DNA of 46,005 bases from DASTHG01 sp035491895 (GCA_035491895.1 DATJJY010000123.1:1-46005), one strand, 5' to 3'. Counted from the first letter of the stretch, positions 23,504 to 32,435 are shown. Notes: generated from the letters alone by a model not told the origin. Made by a program: numbers and translations.

Positions 23504-23869
23504 ATGGCTCGTCGCTACGAGACGGTCTACATCTTCGATACTGCACTGGAAGAGCCGGCGATCAGCGAAAAGCTGGAGCGGTTCCACGCCCTCCTGACAA
23601 AGGATGGCAAAGGCACCGTCACCGCCAGCAACCACTGGGGCAAGCGCTCCCTCGCATTCCCCATCAAGAAGAAGGAAACGGGCTACTACGTCGTCACGCA
23701 GTTCGAGGCGGCGGGGGAGCTGCTGCCCGAATACGAGCGCGCGGTGAAGCTCGACGAGTCGGTGCTGCGCTACCTCGTGGTCCTCAACGAAGGCGAGCCC
23801 GCGAAACCGATGCCGGCGACTCCGGCCGTCGTGCCCGACGAAATCGAGATCGAAGAGGAGGAAGCGTGA
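23504..23869 (+). CDS. rpsF: 30S ribosomal protein S6
   Basis: This 121-residue S6 has RRYETVYIFDTALEEPAISEKLERF, the NHWGKRSLAFPIKKKETGYYVV strand pair and LDESVLRYLVVLN. The acidic tail (DEIEIEEEEA) resembles the C-terminal region that can be glutamylated in E. coli S6. GGGAGG precedes the ATG. S6 binds S18 in the platform of the small subunit, and rpsR follows with a GTGA overlap. The ssb gene often found between rpsF and rpsR is absent. Confidence 0.97.
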   Translation: MARRYETVYIFDTALEEPAISEKLERFHALLTKDGKGTVTASNHWGKRSLAFPIKKKETGYYVVTQFEAAGELLPEYERAVKLDESVLRYLVVLNEGEPAKPMPATPAVVPDEIEIEEEEA

Positions 23870-24090
23870 GACGTCCCGCCAAGACCTGCCCCGTCTGTGA
23901 ATCGGGAGTGCGCGTGCTCGACTACAAGGACGATCGCACGCTGGGCCGGTTCCTGACCGAGCGCGGCAAGATTCTGCCGTCCCGCTTGTCGGGGATGTGC
24001 GCTCGCCATCAGCGCCAGCTCGCCACGGCGATCAAACGCGCCCGGCAGCTCGCGCTGATTCCCTACATCAAGAGCGGATCCTCCGCCTGA
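23866..24090 (+). CDS. rpsR: 30S ribosomal protein S18 (zinc-binding form)
   Basis: This 74-residue S18 starts at a GTG overlapping the rpsF stop. It has the family core LDYKDDRTLGRFLTERGKILPSRLSG and AIKRARQLALIPYI. CPVC near the N-terminus and MCARHQR in the middle supply C-C-C-H ligands, so this is the zinc-containing (C+) paralogue type. It pairs with S6 on the 30S platform. Confidence 0.96.
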   Translation: MRRPAKTCPVCESGVRVLDYKDDRTLGRFLTERGKILPSRLSGMCARHQRQLATAIKRARQLALIPYIKSGSSA

Positions 24091-24092
24091 CG

Positions 24093-25013
24093 ATGCGCGC
24101 GCCGGGTCCCTGGTGGCGGCTCACCCTCGCCACGCTGGCGTTCGTCGTACTGGCGATCGGTACCCGGGGGCTGCTCGCCCTGGCGCTCGCCGCCCTGCTC
24201 TGGGCCGCGGGACCGTCGCGCTGGTGGGAGCGCTCACTCCTGGCGCTGCTCATCGCGCTGGGACTGGTGTTCGTCATTCCACCGACCATGGATCCCCTCG
24301 ACGCCGCAGTAGGGACCTACACGCTGATCGTGGCGGCAGCGTTCGCCGGCGGATCCCTGCTGGCACCGGGGGGCGTGCTGCGGCAGGGGCTCCGGGCCTC
24401 GCTCTGGGGCGCCGCCGGGACGGGGGTACTCGGCCTGCTGCTGCGCGGCCGGGGCTTCTGGACCGAGCTCCATTGGAGCACCGTCCGGGAGCTGACCACG
24501 ACGGTGGGATACGTCGTGGAGCGCCGGCCGGAGCTCGCGGCGATCTCCGCCGCCCTCGTGCAGTTCCTGGCTGATGCGTTTCCCGCGCTCCTGCTGCTCA
24601 GCACGCTGGCCGCGTTGGCGCTCGCCTGGCAGTGGCACGTCCGCATCTCCAGCCGGCCGCTGGGCGCGCCGCTCGGGGCGTTCCGTGAATTCCGCTTCGC
24701 CGATCACTGGGTCTGGGGACTCGTCCTGACGCTGATCGTGTGGGCGGTGCCGAAGTTGACGGCGCTCAAGTGGGCGGCCGTGAACGTCGGCATTGTGCTC
24801 GGCGCGCTGTACGTCCTGCGCGGCACCGCCGTCGTCGTGGCGATCGCGGCCACGGTCGGCGTGCCGGCGTGGATTCTCACGGTCGGCGCGGCCGTCGCGG
24901 GCATCTTGATCGTGCCGCTCTTCGTGCTCGTCCCCGGGCTGTGGACGCTCGGGGTGTTCGATACCTGGCTGGCGTTCCGCCAGCGCCGGTTCAACCGGTC
25001 TACCGCACCGTAA
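24093..25013 (+). CDS. DUF2232/YybS-like integral membrane protein
   Basis: This 306-residue protein starts at the ATG 2 nt after the rpsR stop. It is almost entirely hydrophobic, with about eight helices. The C-terminal half (FREFRFADHWVWGLVLTLIVWAV, then NVGIVLGALYVLRGTAVV) matches the DUF2232 pattern known from YybS, whose gene lies between rpsR and rplI in Firmicutes. Here it has the same place, between rpsR and rplI. The family's function is unknown; membrane insertion or an energy-coupling S-component-like role has been considered for related folds. It was assigned from synteny and hydropathy. Confidence 0.82.
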   Translation: MRAPGPWWRLTLATLAFVVLAIGTRGLLALALAALLWAAGPSRWWERSLLALLIALGLVFVIPPTMDPLDAAVGTYTLIVAAAFAGGSLLAPGGVLRQGLRASLWGAAGTGVLGLLLRGRGFWTELHWSTVRELTTTVGYVVERRPELAAISAALVQFLADAFPALLLLSTLAALALAWQWHVRISSRPLGAPLGAFREFRFADHWVWGLVLTLIVWAVPKLTALKWAAVNVGIVLGALYVLRGTAVVVAIAATVGVPAWILTVGAAVAGILIVPLFVLVPGLWTLGVFDTWLAFRQRRFNRSTAP

Positions 25014-25024
25014 AGGGTCCGACG

Positions 25025-25468
25025 ATGGAAATCATCCTGCGCGAAGCCGTCCCGCATCTCGGCGCCGCCGGCGACGTCGTCAAGGTCAAGGACGGCTACG
25101 CCCGCAACTATCTCCTCCCCAAGGGGCTTGCCTATCCGGCCACCGAGGGTAACAAGAAGCGCATTGCCTTCGAGTCCGAGCGCATCGCCAAACTGCGGGA
25201 ATCGGAAAAACAGACGGCGGAGACCGAGGCGTCACGCATCGCCGGGGTCTCCCTCTCCTTCCCGATGAAGGTAGGGGAAGAGGACAAGCTGTACGGCTCG
25301 GTGACCGCGGGCGACATCCAGCGACGGCTCGAGGAACAGGGGATTCACGTCGACAAGCGCAAGGTGGATCTCCCCGAGCCGATCCGCGCGCTCGGCGAGT
25401 TCACGGTCGGCATCAAGCTCCACCCGGACGTGCGGCCCGAGATCAAGATCGTGGTGGTCAAGGAGTGA
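25025..25468 (+). CDS. rplI: 50S ribosomal protein L9
   Basis: This 147-residue L9 begins MEIILREAVPHLGAAGDVVKVKDGYARNYLLPKGLA, the signature N-terminal domain. A long connecting helix follows (about 45-75), then the C-terminal domain with KLYGSVTAGDIQRRLEEQGIHVDKRKVDLP. AAAGGG precedes the ATG. It closes the rpsF-rpsR-DUF2232-rplI ribosomal cluster and bridges neighbouring ribosomes in polysomes. Confidence 0.98.
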   Translation: MEIILREAVPHLGAAGDVVKVKDGYARNYLLPKGLAYPATEGNKKRIAFESERIAKLRESEKQTAETEASRIAGVSLSFPMKVGEEDKLYGSVTAGDIQRRLEEQGIHVDKRKVDLPEPIRALGEFTVGIKLHPDVRPEIKIVVVKE

Positions 25469-25478
25469 CGAGCCGGTC

Positions 25479-27278
25479 GTGACGATCGGCATCGCGTACG
25501 TCGACGGTCCGCGGTTGCGCCGCTCGCTCTTGGCGGCGGCCGACTGGGTGGCCGCCGGGCGCGACGAGCTGAACCGCATCAACGTGTTTCCGGTGCCCGA
25601 CGGCGATACCGGCACCAACATGTGTCTCACGCTGCGCGCCGTGGCGCACGCGCTGCGCGATCTCGGCGACGCCCCGCTCCCCCAGGTCACCGCCGCGATG
25701 GCGCAGGCGAGCGTCCGCGGGGCCCGCGGCAACTCCGGGCTGATGATGTCGCAGTTCCTGCTCGGGCTGCAGGAAGGGCTCGGGACGAAATCGCAGGTGA
25801 CGACCGCCGATCTGGCCCGGGCCATTCGCTCGGGGTTCGACCACATCTTTTCCTCGCTCGATCAACCCGTCGAAGGCACGATCCTCACCGTCGCCCGGGA
25901 AGCGGCCGACGAGGCGGAGCGCGCCGCCGGGGAGCGCGACGTCGGCGTGTTCGTGCGGCGGCTCGTGACCCGCTCCGAAGCGGCGCTCGCGCGCACGCCC
26001 GAGCAGCTCGAATCGCTGAGGCGCGCCGGGGTCGTGGACGCCGGCGCCAAGGGATTCGTGCGGTTCCTCGACGGGGTGAAACGGCTTATAGAAGAAGGGG
26101 CCCTGGCGCAGGGAGCCGTGGACCGTGTGGACGTCACCGATGCCGCGGCGCGCACCGAGGTGGCCGCGGAGCGCGACTTCCGTTTCTGCACCGAAGTGCT
26201 CGTCCGCGGCGGCAGCCTGCCGGCGGTGGCGGACGCCCGCCACGCGCTGCGCCAGCTGGGAGGCTCCATCGTGGTGCTGCAATCGGGCGACCTCCTCAAG
26301 GCGCACGTGCACACCGACACGCCGGAAGCCGTCTTCACGCTGGGAGCCTCCTGGGGAACAGTCGAGCAGACGAAGGCGGAGGACATGCGGGCACAGCACC
26401 GCGCCCTCCAGGCGAAGCGGGCCGTGGCCTTCGTGACGGACACGGCGTGCGACCTCCCCGATGCGGTGATCTTCGAGCACGGCGTGGGACTCGTCCCCAC
26501 GCAGCTGATCATCGGGGATCGTCCCTACCGCGACCGTCTCGAGATGACGGCGGCGGAGTTCTTCACGCGCCTCCGCGCCGGCGACGACGCCACTACGTCG
26601 CAGCCGACACCGGAAGCATTTCGCGAAGCGTTCACCGACGCGCTCCGGACGGCGGAGCGGGTTGTCGCGGTCGTGCTCTCCAAGGCCCTCTCGGGAACCT
26701 ACGGCAGCGCCGAGCGGGAGAGTCGCTCCCTGGGGAACGGTCGCGTGCTGCTGGTGGACAGCCGCGGCGCGTCGCTCACGGAGGGGATGCTGGTGCTGCG
26801 GGGCCTCGATCTTGCGCGTGAAGGGTGGGCGCCCGACGCGATCGTGCAGGAGCTGTCCCGTGTCCGGGACCAATCGGGAGGGTTCTTCACGGCCGACAAC
26901 CTCGAGCGTCTGATACGCTCGGGACGGGTGGGGCGACTCGCCGGCTGGCTGGGAACGAAGCTGAACGTGAAGCCGATCATCGCACTGACCAGGGACGGTC
27001 GGGCCGAGCCGGTTTCGCGGGCGCGGGGGCGCGAGGCAGCCCGGACCCGGATTCTGCGCCTGCTCGACCAGGCGCTGACGCCACGCCCCGCCCTGCTGCG
27101 CCTCGGGGTGGCGCACGGGGACATCCCGGACTTCGCGGCCGCGCTACGCGATGAGCTGCGGCAGCGCTATGATCCAAAGGAGCTGATCGTCAGTCCCATT
27201 ACGCCGGTGATCGCCGCGCATGCGGGGATCGGAGCGTGGGGCGTGTTCTACCAAGTGGAGGACGGAACAAAGCGGTGA
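25479..27278 (+). CDS. FakA-DegV (FakB) fusion: putative fatty acid kinase plus fatty-acid-binding domain
   Basis: This 599-residue protein starts at a GTG. Residues 1-205 are a DAK2/DhaL ATP-binding domain (NRINVFPVPDGDTGTNM at 33-48 with Mg-binding Asp residues; GARGNSG at 81-87). Residues about 232-305 match the FakA middle domain, with the conserved AHVHTD (275-280). From about 315 the protein is a DegV domain: VTDTACDLP, SKALSGTYGSA, DSRGASLTEGM, LIRSGRVGRLAGWLGTKLNVKPI. In Firmicutes FakA and FakB are separate proteins that together phosphorylate exogenous fatty acids. Here one chain supplies both, and the usual FakA C-terminal domain appears replaced by DegV. The function is inferred from domains. 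Confidence 0.9.
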   Translation: MTIGIAYVDGPRLRRSLLAAADWVAAGRDELNRINVFPVPDGDTGTNMCLTLRAVAHALRDLGDAPLPQVTAAMAQASVRGARGNSGLMMSQFLLGLQEGLGTKSQVTTADLARAIRSGFDHIFSSLDQPVEGTILTVAREAADEAERAAGERDVGVFVRRLVTRSEAALARTPEQLESLRRAGVVDAGAKGFVRFLDGVKRLIEEGALAQGAVDRVDVTDAAARTEVAAERDFRFCTEVLVRGGSLPAVADARHALRQLGGSIVVLQSGDLLKAHVHTDTPEAVFTLGASWGTVEQTKAEDMRAQHRALQAKRAVAFVTDTACDLPDAVIFEHGVGLVPTQLIIGDRPYRDRLEMTAAEFFTRLRAGDDATTSQPTPEAFREAFTDALRTAERVVAVVLSKALSGTYGSAERESRSLGNGRVLLVDSRGASLTEGMLVLRGLDLAREGWAPDAIVQELSRVRDQSGGFFTADNLERLIRSGRVGRLAGWLGTKLNVKPIIALTRDGRAEPVSRARGREAARTRILRLLDQALTPRPALLRLGVAHGDIPDFAAALRDELRQRYDPKELIVSPITPVIAAHAGIGAWGVFYQVEDGTKR

Positions 27279-27288
27279 GGCACGCGCT

Positions 27289-27672
27289 ATGATTAGAAGC
27301 CGGAGCCGGTCCCCGCGCGGCGGCCCGCGGCACCATCCCGAGGGTCTGCGGCAAATATCCAGCGCGCTGGCGGACCGGAAGGCAGTGGATCCGGTGATTC
27401 TCGATTTGCGCGGACTGTCCGAAGCAACCGACTATTTCGTTATCGCCTCCGGCACCTCCGACACCCACGTCCGGGGCATGGCCGAGCACTTGATGGAGCG
27501 GGTGCACCCCCATCATGTGGAGGGCCTGACGCAGGGGCGCTGGGTGCTGCTCGATTACGTGGACGTCGTCGTGCACCTCTTTCATCCGGAGTTGCGGGAG
27601 TTTTACCAGCTCGAGCGGCTGTGGGGAGATGCTCCACCCGTCGGGCCGGGCGAAGTCGGAACCTTCGGTTAA
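27289..27672 (+). CDS. rsfS: ribosome silencing factor RsfS
   Basis: This protein of about 127 residues starts at the ATG at 27289; the frame extends further upstream into the previous gene. The RsfS/DUF143 core is clear: VDPVILDLRGLSEATDYFVIASGTSDTHVRGMAEHLME, then GRWVLLDYVDVVVHLFHPELREFYQLERLW. It binds L14 on the 50S subunit and blocks subunit joining under nutrient limitation. The Arg-rich N-terminus (IRSRSRSPRGG) is an extension not needed by the family. No nadD gene is adjacent, unlike in many genomes. Confidence 0.95.
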   Translation: MIRSRSRSPRGGPRHHPEGLRQISSALADRKAVDPVILDLRGLSEATDYFVIASGTSDTHVRGMAEHLMERVHPHHVEGLTQGRWVLLDYVDVVVHLFHPELREFYQLERLWGDAPPVGPGEVGTFG

Positions 27673-27697
27673 GCAGGTCGAAAGGACGGAGCGGGCA

Positions 27698-30600
27698 ATG
27701 CGGCAATTCAGGCGGATGCTCGGGGCGGCGGTCGTCGGTGCGGCGGCGCTCCTCGTGGCGCGCCCGGCGGCAGGTCAGTACTTCGGTCAGAACAAGGTGC
27801 AGTACCGCTCCTTCCCCTTCAAAATCATCCAGACCGAGCACTTCGAGGTCTACTTCTACGATGAAGAGCGGCCGGCGGCGCTGGACGCCGCCCGCATGGC
27901 CGAGCGCGCCTACGCGCGGCTGTCGCGGGTGCTGCATCACAAGTTCCAGGCGCGCAAGCCGATCATCCTGTACGCCTCGCACACCGACTTCGAGCAGACC
28001 AACGCGATCGCGGGCGACCTCGGCGAAGGCACCGGCGGCGTCACGGAATTCTTCAAGCACCGCATGGTGCTGCCGTTCACCGGCTCCTACGCCGACCTCG
28101 AGCACGTGCTGCAGCACGAGATGGTGCACCAGTTCCAGTACGACGTGTTCTCCCGGGGCCGGATCGGCGGCGGCGTGCAGACGCTCGTGAACGTGAACCC
28201 GCCGCTCTGGTTCATGGAGGGGATGGCGGAGTACCTGTCGCTCGGACCGATCGACCCCCACACGGCGATGTGGCTGCGCGACGCCTCCCTCGAGGGCAAC
28301 CTCCCGACGATCGATCAGCTGACCTATGACCCGCGCGTCTTCCCGTATCACTACGGCCACGCGCTCTGGTCGTATATCGGCGAAAAGTGGGGCGACGAGG
28401 TGATCGGCGAGATCCTGCAGTCGACCACCACCGCCGGCGTCGAGGGATCCTTCAAGCGGGCGCTCGGCCTGTCGCTCGACGAGCTCTCCAATGAGTGGCG
28501 CGATGCCGTGCAGACGACGTTCCTGCCGCAGCTGGGCGACCACTATCGCGCGCGCCGCATCGCGCAACCGCTCCTGACCGAAAAGCGCACCGGTGGCGGC
28601 TACCACCTCGCGCCCGCGCTGACGCCCGACGGCCGCGAGGTCGCGTTCTTCGGCGAGCGCAATTCGTTCTTCATCGATCTCTATCTCGCCGACGCGGAAA
28701 CGGGGCGCTCCATCCGGCGGATGGTGAAATCCACCATCAACTCGAACTACGAGAGTCTGCGGTTCGTCAATTCATCGGGGTCGTTCTCCCCCGACGGACG
28801 CTATTTCGCGATCGCCGCCAAGCGGAAACAGCACGAGGATCTGGTCATTCTCGACGCGCGACGCGGCCGCGAGGATCGGCGCATCCAGGTGCCGCTCAAT
28901 GGGGTCGAGACCCCCTCCTGGTCTCCCGACGGCCAGCAGCTCGTGTTCGTGGGATTCGACGGCGGGCTGTCGGACCTGTTCGTCATCAATCGTGACGGCA
29001 GCGGGTTGCGCCGGCTCACGCACGACAAGTATGCCGACCTGCTCCCCGCCTGGTCCCCCGACGGCAAGACGATCGCGTTCACGACCGACCGCGGCGGCTC
29101 GACCGACTTCGACGAGCTGCGGTTCGGCAACATGCGCCTGGCCCTGTATCACCTTGACGGCGGAACGATCGAGGTGTTGCAGCACATGGACGAAGGGAAG
29201 AACGTCAATCCCGTCTGGGCGCCGGATGGCCGCTCGCTGGCCTTCGTGTCCGACCGGACCGGGATCAGCGATCTGTATCTCTACGACCTGAACGAAAACG
29301 CCGTCTACCAGCTGACCGACGTCTTCACCGGCGTCTCGGGGATCACGCCCATCTCCCCCGCCCTCTCGTGGGCGCGCCAAGCCGACCGCCTCGCGTTCGC
29401 GTACTACGAGAACGGCGAATACAACGTCTACTCCGTCGATAATCCGCGCTCGCTCAAGCACCAGCCGTATCAGGACCGCCCGGCGCCGGGCCCGGTGATG
29501 CTGCTCGCCGCCGGTACCGCGAAGCACGACACCACGTCCTTGGCGTCGCAGCATCGCGACTCCACGCCGCCCACCCCCGCGGCGACCGCCGCCCAGGGCG
29601 TCTCCGATGGGGCGGTCTCCGTCTATCGCCCGTCCTCGGGGGGATTCCGCCCCTCGAGCGGTGCGCCCGAGCCCGGCGACACGGTGAACGTGGGACCCGC
29701 ACCGGTCTCGGTCCGGACGCTGCTCGACTCGGCGTCGCTGTCGCTGCCCGATACGACCGAGTTCTCGGTGCGACCCTACAGCGTGCGTTTCACCCCCGAC
29801 TACACCGCGCGCCCGACGATCGGCTACGCCCGCGACAATTTCGGCCGCGGCTTCTTCGGCGGCGCTGCGGTATCGCTGTCCGACATGCTCGGCGACCACA
29901 CCCTGCAATTCGCCGGAGCGGTGAACGGCAGGATCAGTGAGGCGCAGATCTTCGCGGCCTACATCAATCAGCGCAGCCGGTTGAACTGGGGCGTGGGCGG
30001 CTCGCAGACGCCCTACTACTTCTTCCTGCCGAGCACGCAGAGTCTCCACGTGGACAGCAGCTCCGGCGACACCCTCGTCGCCTTGAGCCTCAACCTGCAG
30101 CGCTACGTAGTGCGTGACCTGTTCGCCGAATCCTATTACCCCTTCAGCCGGTTCAGTCGCATCGAGCTCGGTGTTCATGGAGTGGACCTCGACATTGCAA
30201 CGCTCTCATTCAACGACTACTACGTTGGGAACAGAGGCAGCCCGGTCTACGGCACTTACCAGTTTTCGACCGAGACAACCACCAATCACAGCTCGCTGGG
30301 ATACGTCCAGCCGAGCGTCGCCCTGGTGCACGACAACGCGCTGTTCGGCTACGTGGGGCCGTTCGCCGGCGGACGATCGCGCTTCGGCGTTTCCCCGGCG
30401 TTCGGGAGCAAGCATTTCACGACCTACACCGCGGACTATCGCCGCTATCTGTTTGCGCGGCCGTTCACACTCGCCGTCCGCGGCCTGTTCTACGGCAACA
30501 GCGGACGGGACGCCAACCTGTTCCCGATTTACGTCGGCAGCACCGAGCTGATTCGCGGGTATACGTCGGGCTCCATCTTCAACCACGAGTGCGCCACCGC

Positions 30601-30979
30601 TCCCGCGGTCGACCCGCAGAGCTTCACGGGCTGCGACGCGCTCGATCGGCTGATCGGGACGCGGATCGCCGTCGCCAACGTCGAGCTGCGCTTCCCGCTC
30701 ACCCGCAGCCTGGTCCTCGGCTTTCTCCCCGTGGGTCTGCCGCCGATCGAAGGGGCGCTGTTCTATGACGCCGGGGTGGCGTGGAACTCGGGCGACGAGC
30801 TGCATTGGCGGCTGAACGCTGCGGCAGGTCCCAATGTGAAGGGACTGCTGCGCAGCTACGGGGGCTCGATCCGCGTGAACCTGCTCGGCTTCGTCATTCT
30901 GCGGTTCGACGTCACCAAGCCGCTGGACCGAGTGTATAACAAGGCGTACTGGACGGTCAGCCTCGGCCCGACGTTCTAA
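27698..30979 (+). CDS. peptidase MA-like, PD40 propeller and outer-membrane barrel fusion
   Basis: This protein of about 1093 residues starts at the ATG at 27698 (GGAG 8 nt upstream), which opens a signal peptide ending VARPAAGQ. Residues 40-290 form a gluzincin-like peptidase MA domain with HEMVH (140-144) and the third ligand E174 in WFMEGMAEY. Residues about 300-650 contain repeated TolB/PD40 blades (FSPDGRYFAIAA, WSPDGQQLVFVGFDGG, WSPDGKTIAFTTDRGG, WAPDGRSLAFVSDRTG). After a Pro/Ser linker, residues about 720-1093 are amphipathic strands of an Omp85/BamA-like barrel, ending in the aromatic TVSLGPTF. A cell-surface or periplasmic protease anchored in the outer membrane is the simplest reading; the substrate is unknown. 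Confidence 0.9.
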   Translation: MRQFRRMLGAAVVGAAALLVARPAAGQYFGQNKVQYRSFPFKIIQTEHFEVYFYDEERPAALDAARMAERAYARLSRVLHHKFQARKPIILYASHTDFEQTNAIAGDLGEGTGGVTEFFKHRMVLPFTGSYADLEHVLQHEMVHQFQYDVFSRGRIGGGVQTLVNVNPPLWFMEGMAEYLSLGPIDPHTAMWLRDASLEGNLPTIDQLTYDPRVFPYHYGHALWSYIGEKWGDEVIGEILQSTTTAGVEGSFKRALGLSLDELSNEWRDAVQTTFLPQLGDHYRARRIAQPLLTEKRTGGGYHLAPALTPDGREVAFFGERNSFFIDLYLADAETGRSIRRMVKSTINSNYESLRFVNSSGSFSPDGRYFAIAAKRKQHEDLVILDARRGREDRRIQVPLNGVETPSWSPDGQQLVFVGFDGGLSDLFVINRDGSGLRRLTHDKYADLLPAWSPDGKTIAFTTDRGGSTDFDELRFGNMRLALYHLDGGTIEVLQHMDEGKNVNPVWAPDGRSLAFVSDRTGISDLYLYDLNENAVYQLTDVFTGVSGITPISPALSWARQADRLAFAYYENGEYNVYSVDNPRSLKHQPYQDRPAPGPVMLLAAGTAKHDTTSLASQHRDSTPPTPAATAAQGVSDGAVSVYRPSSGGFRPSSGAPEPGDTVNVGPAPVSVRTLLDSASLSLPDTTEFSVRPYSVRFTPDYTARPTIGYARDNFGRGFFGGAAVSLSDMLGDHTLQFAGAVNGRISEAQIFAAYINQRSRLNWGVGGSQTPYYFFLPSTQSLHVDSSSGDTLVALSLNLQRYVVRDLFAESYYPFSRFSRIELGVHGVDLDIATLSFNDYYVGNRGSPVYGTYQFSTETTTNHSSLGYVQPSVALVHDNALFGYVGPFAGGRSRFGVSPAFGSKHFTTYTADYRRYLFARPFTLAVRGLFYGNSGRDANLFPIYVGSTELIRGYTSGSIFNHECATAPAVDPQSFTGCDALDRLIGTRIAVANVELRFPLTRSLVLGFLPVGLPPIEGALFYDAGVAWNSGDELHWRLNAAAGPNVKGLLRSYGGSIRVNLLGFVILRFDVTKPLDRVYNKAYWTVSLGPTF

Positions 30980-31005
30980 CTCCGCATCGCTGCACCACTT
31001 GCACT

Positions 31006-31042
31006 GGCCTCGCCGCGTTTTTATCTTGCGGCGAGGCCTTTT
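31006..31042 (+). terminator. perfect 11-bp hairpin with T-run
   Basis: GGCCTCGCCGC (31006-31016) pairs with GCGGCGAGGCC (31028-31038), with an 11-nt T-rich loop and TTTT at 31039-31042. It is a good intrinsic terminator for the upstream barrel gene. It also abuts the likely TTG start at 31041 of the next gene, and the loop contains TATCTTG, a possible -10-type element. Confidence 0.75.
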
Positions 31043-32435
31043 GGTACCTATTCGGTCCTTCCTGCCCCTCGCGGTTCTGGTGCTCTGGGGGTGTCGCTCC
31101 CGAGCTCCGGGTGCACCGTCTTCGCAATCCGTTGTCGCTCCGTCAGTTAAGGATCAGACGGGACCCTCCGGAAGGCGCGTGGCGTTCGCGATTCGCGTCC
31201 CGGCCGCGGGCGGCGCGCCCCTCTTGTATCGACTTCCCGCCCTCTCGCCGCTTCCCAGCGCGCTGCGGGGGAAGCTCCCCCCCATCGAGCGCATCGTCGG
31301 CGTCGACCCCGAGGCGGCCCAACTGTTCGTCCGGACCGCCAAGGGCGACATCCTCGCCTACGATCTGGAGAGTGGCCGGGTCGACTCCGTCGTGCACGAC
31401 GTCCAGCTCTCGACGCTGGGCCCCGATGGCACGCTGTACGCCGTCGACACGAAGCGCCGCGTGACGACGCTGTCGCGGCGCGTCCGGCTCACCTGGCCGC
31501 ACCCGCTCGACGCCGATCCGGCGGACCTGTTCGGTGCGACGAACGAGCGCCTCGTCGCCACGGTCGGCGGCGGTCACCCCGCGCTGATCGTCGCCGCGGC
31601 GGATCAGCCGCAGGCGTCGCGACCGCTCCCCGCCGAAGGCGACGTCGCAGCGAGCCGCTGGGGCGACCTGGTTGCGGTCGCGAGCGATTCCGGCGTGACG
31701 CTGCTCGATCCGCTGGGCCGGCGCGATGCGAGTTTCGTCTCGATCTCGGACCATCCGCGCGCGTTGCTGTTCTCGCCGTCCGGTCATCGGGTGTACGTCG
31801 GCAGCCGCTCCGGTCTCGGGCTGCGCGTCATCGACCGCTACGCGTTGCGTGAGATCGACGGCGTGGCACTGCCCACCCCCGCGGCGGCGCTGCGACTGGA
31901 CCCGTTGGGACAGTGGCTGCTCGCACGTCCCACCATGGGCGACACGGTGTGGGTCGTGAATCTGCCGATCAAGCAGCTCGTGGGCGGCCTCCCCACCCCC
32001 TGGCTCGGCGACCTGCCGACGATCGCTCCCGACGGATCGTTGCTGCTGCGCAGCGGCGACGACATCGTCACGGTGCGGCCCGATTCGCTCACGGAAACCG
32101 GCCGCATCGCCAACGCGGCGAGCGATCTCTGGGTGGCCACCGGATGGGCACCGCGCGGCGCCACGACGCCGACCTCCGCCGCCATCGCGTCCAGCGATTC
32201 GGGCGCCGGCGAGGGCCCGCTCTATGTTCAGGTATCGGTGTCGCGCAACGCTACCTGGTCACAGCAGATGGCCGATGAGCTCACACGGGCCGGGTTGGCC
32301 GCGAAGGTCCTGCCGCCGGCCACCGTCGATGAAGGGTACCGCGTCGTCCTCGGTCCCTACAACACGCGCGAGCAAGCCGAGGGAATCGGCAAGAAGCTCG
32401 GGCGCCCCTACTGGATCTACCACCCCGGCCAGTGA
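31041..32435 (+). CDS. lipoprotein with beta-propeller and C-terminal SPOR domain
   Basis: This protein of about 464 residues starts at the TTG at 31041, chosen because it begins a lipoprotein signal (IRSFLPLAVLVLWGC). An upstream TTG at 30999 would translate the terminator stem. GAGG sits about 6 nt before the TTG. The middle is a WD40/NHL-like beta-propeller (RVYVGSRSGLGLRVIDRYALREIDGV, LRLDPLGQWLLARP). The last 75 residues form a SPOR domain (LYVQVSVSRNATWSQQMADELTRAGLAAKVL, then YRVVLGPYNTREQAEGIGKKL), which binds denuded septal peptidoglycan. Its stop overlaps the next GTG (GTGA), the first gene of a three-gene coupled set ending in smc. Confidence 0.88.
   Translation: MVPIRSFLPLAVLVLWGCRSRAPGAPSSQSVVAPSVKDQTGPSGRRVAFAIRVPAAGGAPLLYRLPALSPLPSALRGKLPPIERIVGVDPEAAQLFVRTAKGDILAYDLESGRVDSVVHDVQLSTLGPDGTLYAVDTKRRVTTLSRRVRLTWPHPLDADPADLFGATNERLVATVGGGHPALIVAAADQPQASRPLPAEGDVAASRWGDLVAVASDSGVTLLDPLGRRDASFVSISDHPRALLFSPSGHRVYVGSRSGLGLRVIDRYALREIDGVALPTPAAALRLDPLGQWLLARPTMGDTVWVVNLPIKQLVGGLPTPWLGDLPTIAPDGSLLLRSGDDIVTVRPDSLTETGRIANAASDLWVATGWAPRGATTPTSAAIASSDSGAGEGPLYVQVSVSRNATWSQQMADELTRAGLAAKVLPPATVDEGYRVVLGPYNTREQAEGIGKKLGRPYWIYHPGQ

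Noticed and set aside
23870..24092. Missing or broken ssb gene between rpsF and rpsR
   Set aside because: rpsF and rpsR overlap directly (GTGA) with no remnant; absence of ssb here is common in several phyla.
25458..27116. 552-codon open frame antisense to the FakA-DegV fusion
   Set aside because: The + strand protein has complete family motifs; the antisense product is His/Arg-rich with none.
28772..30178. 468-codon open frame antisense to the PD40-barrel gene
   Set aside because: Shadow of a clearly coding + strand gene; no recognisable domain.
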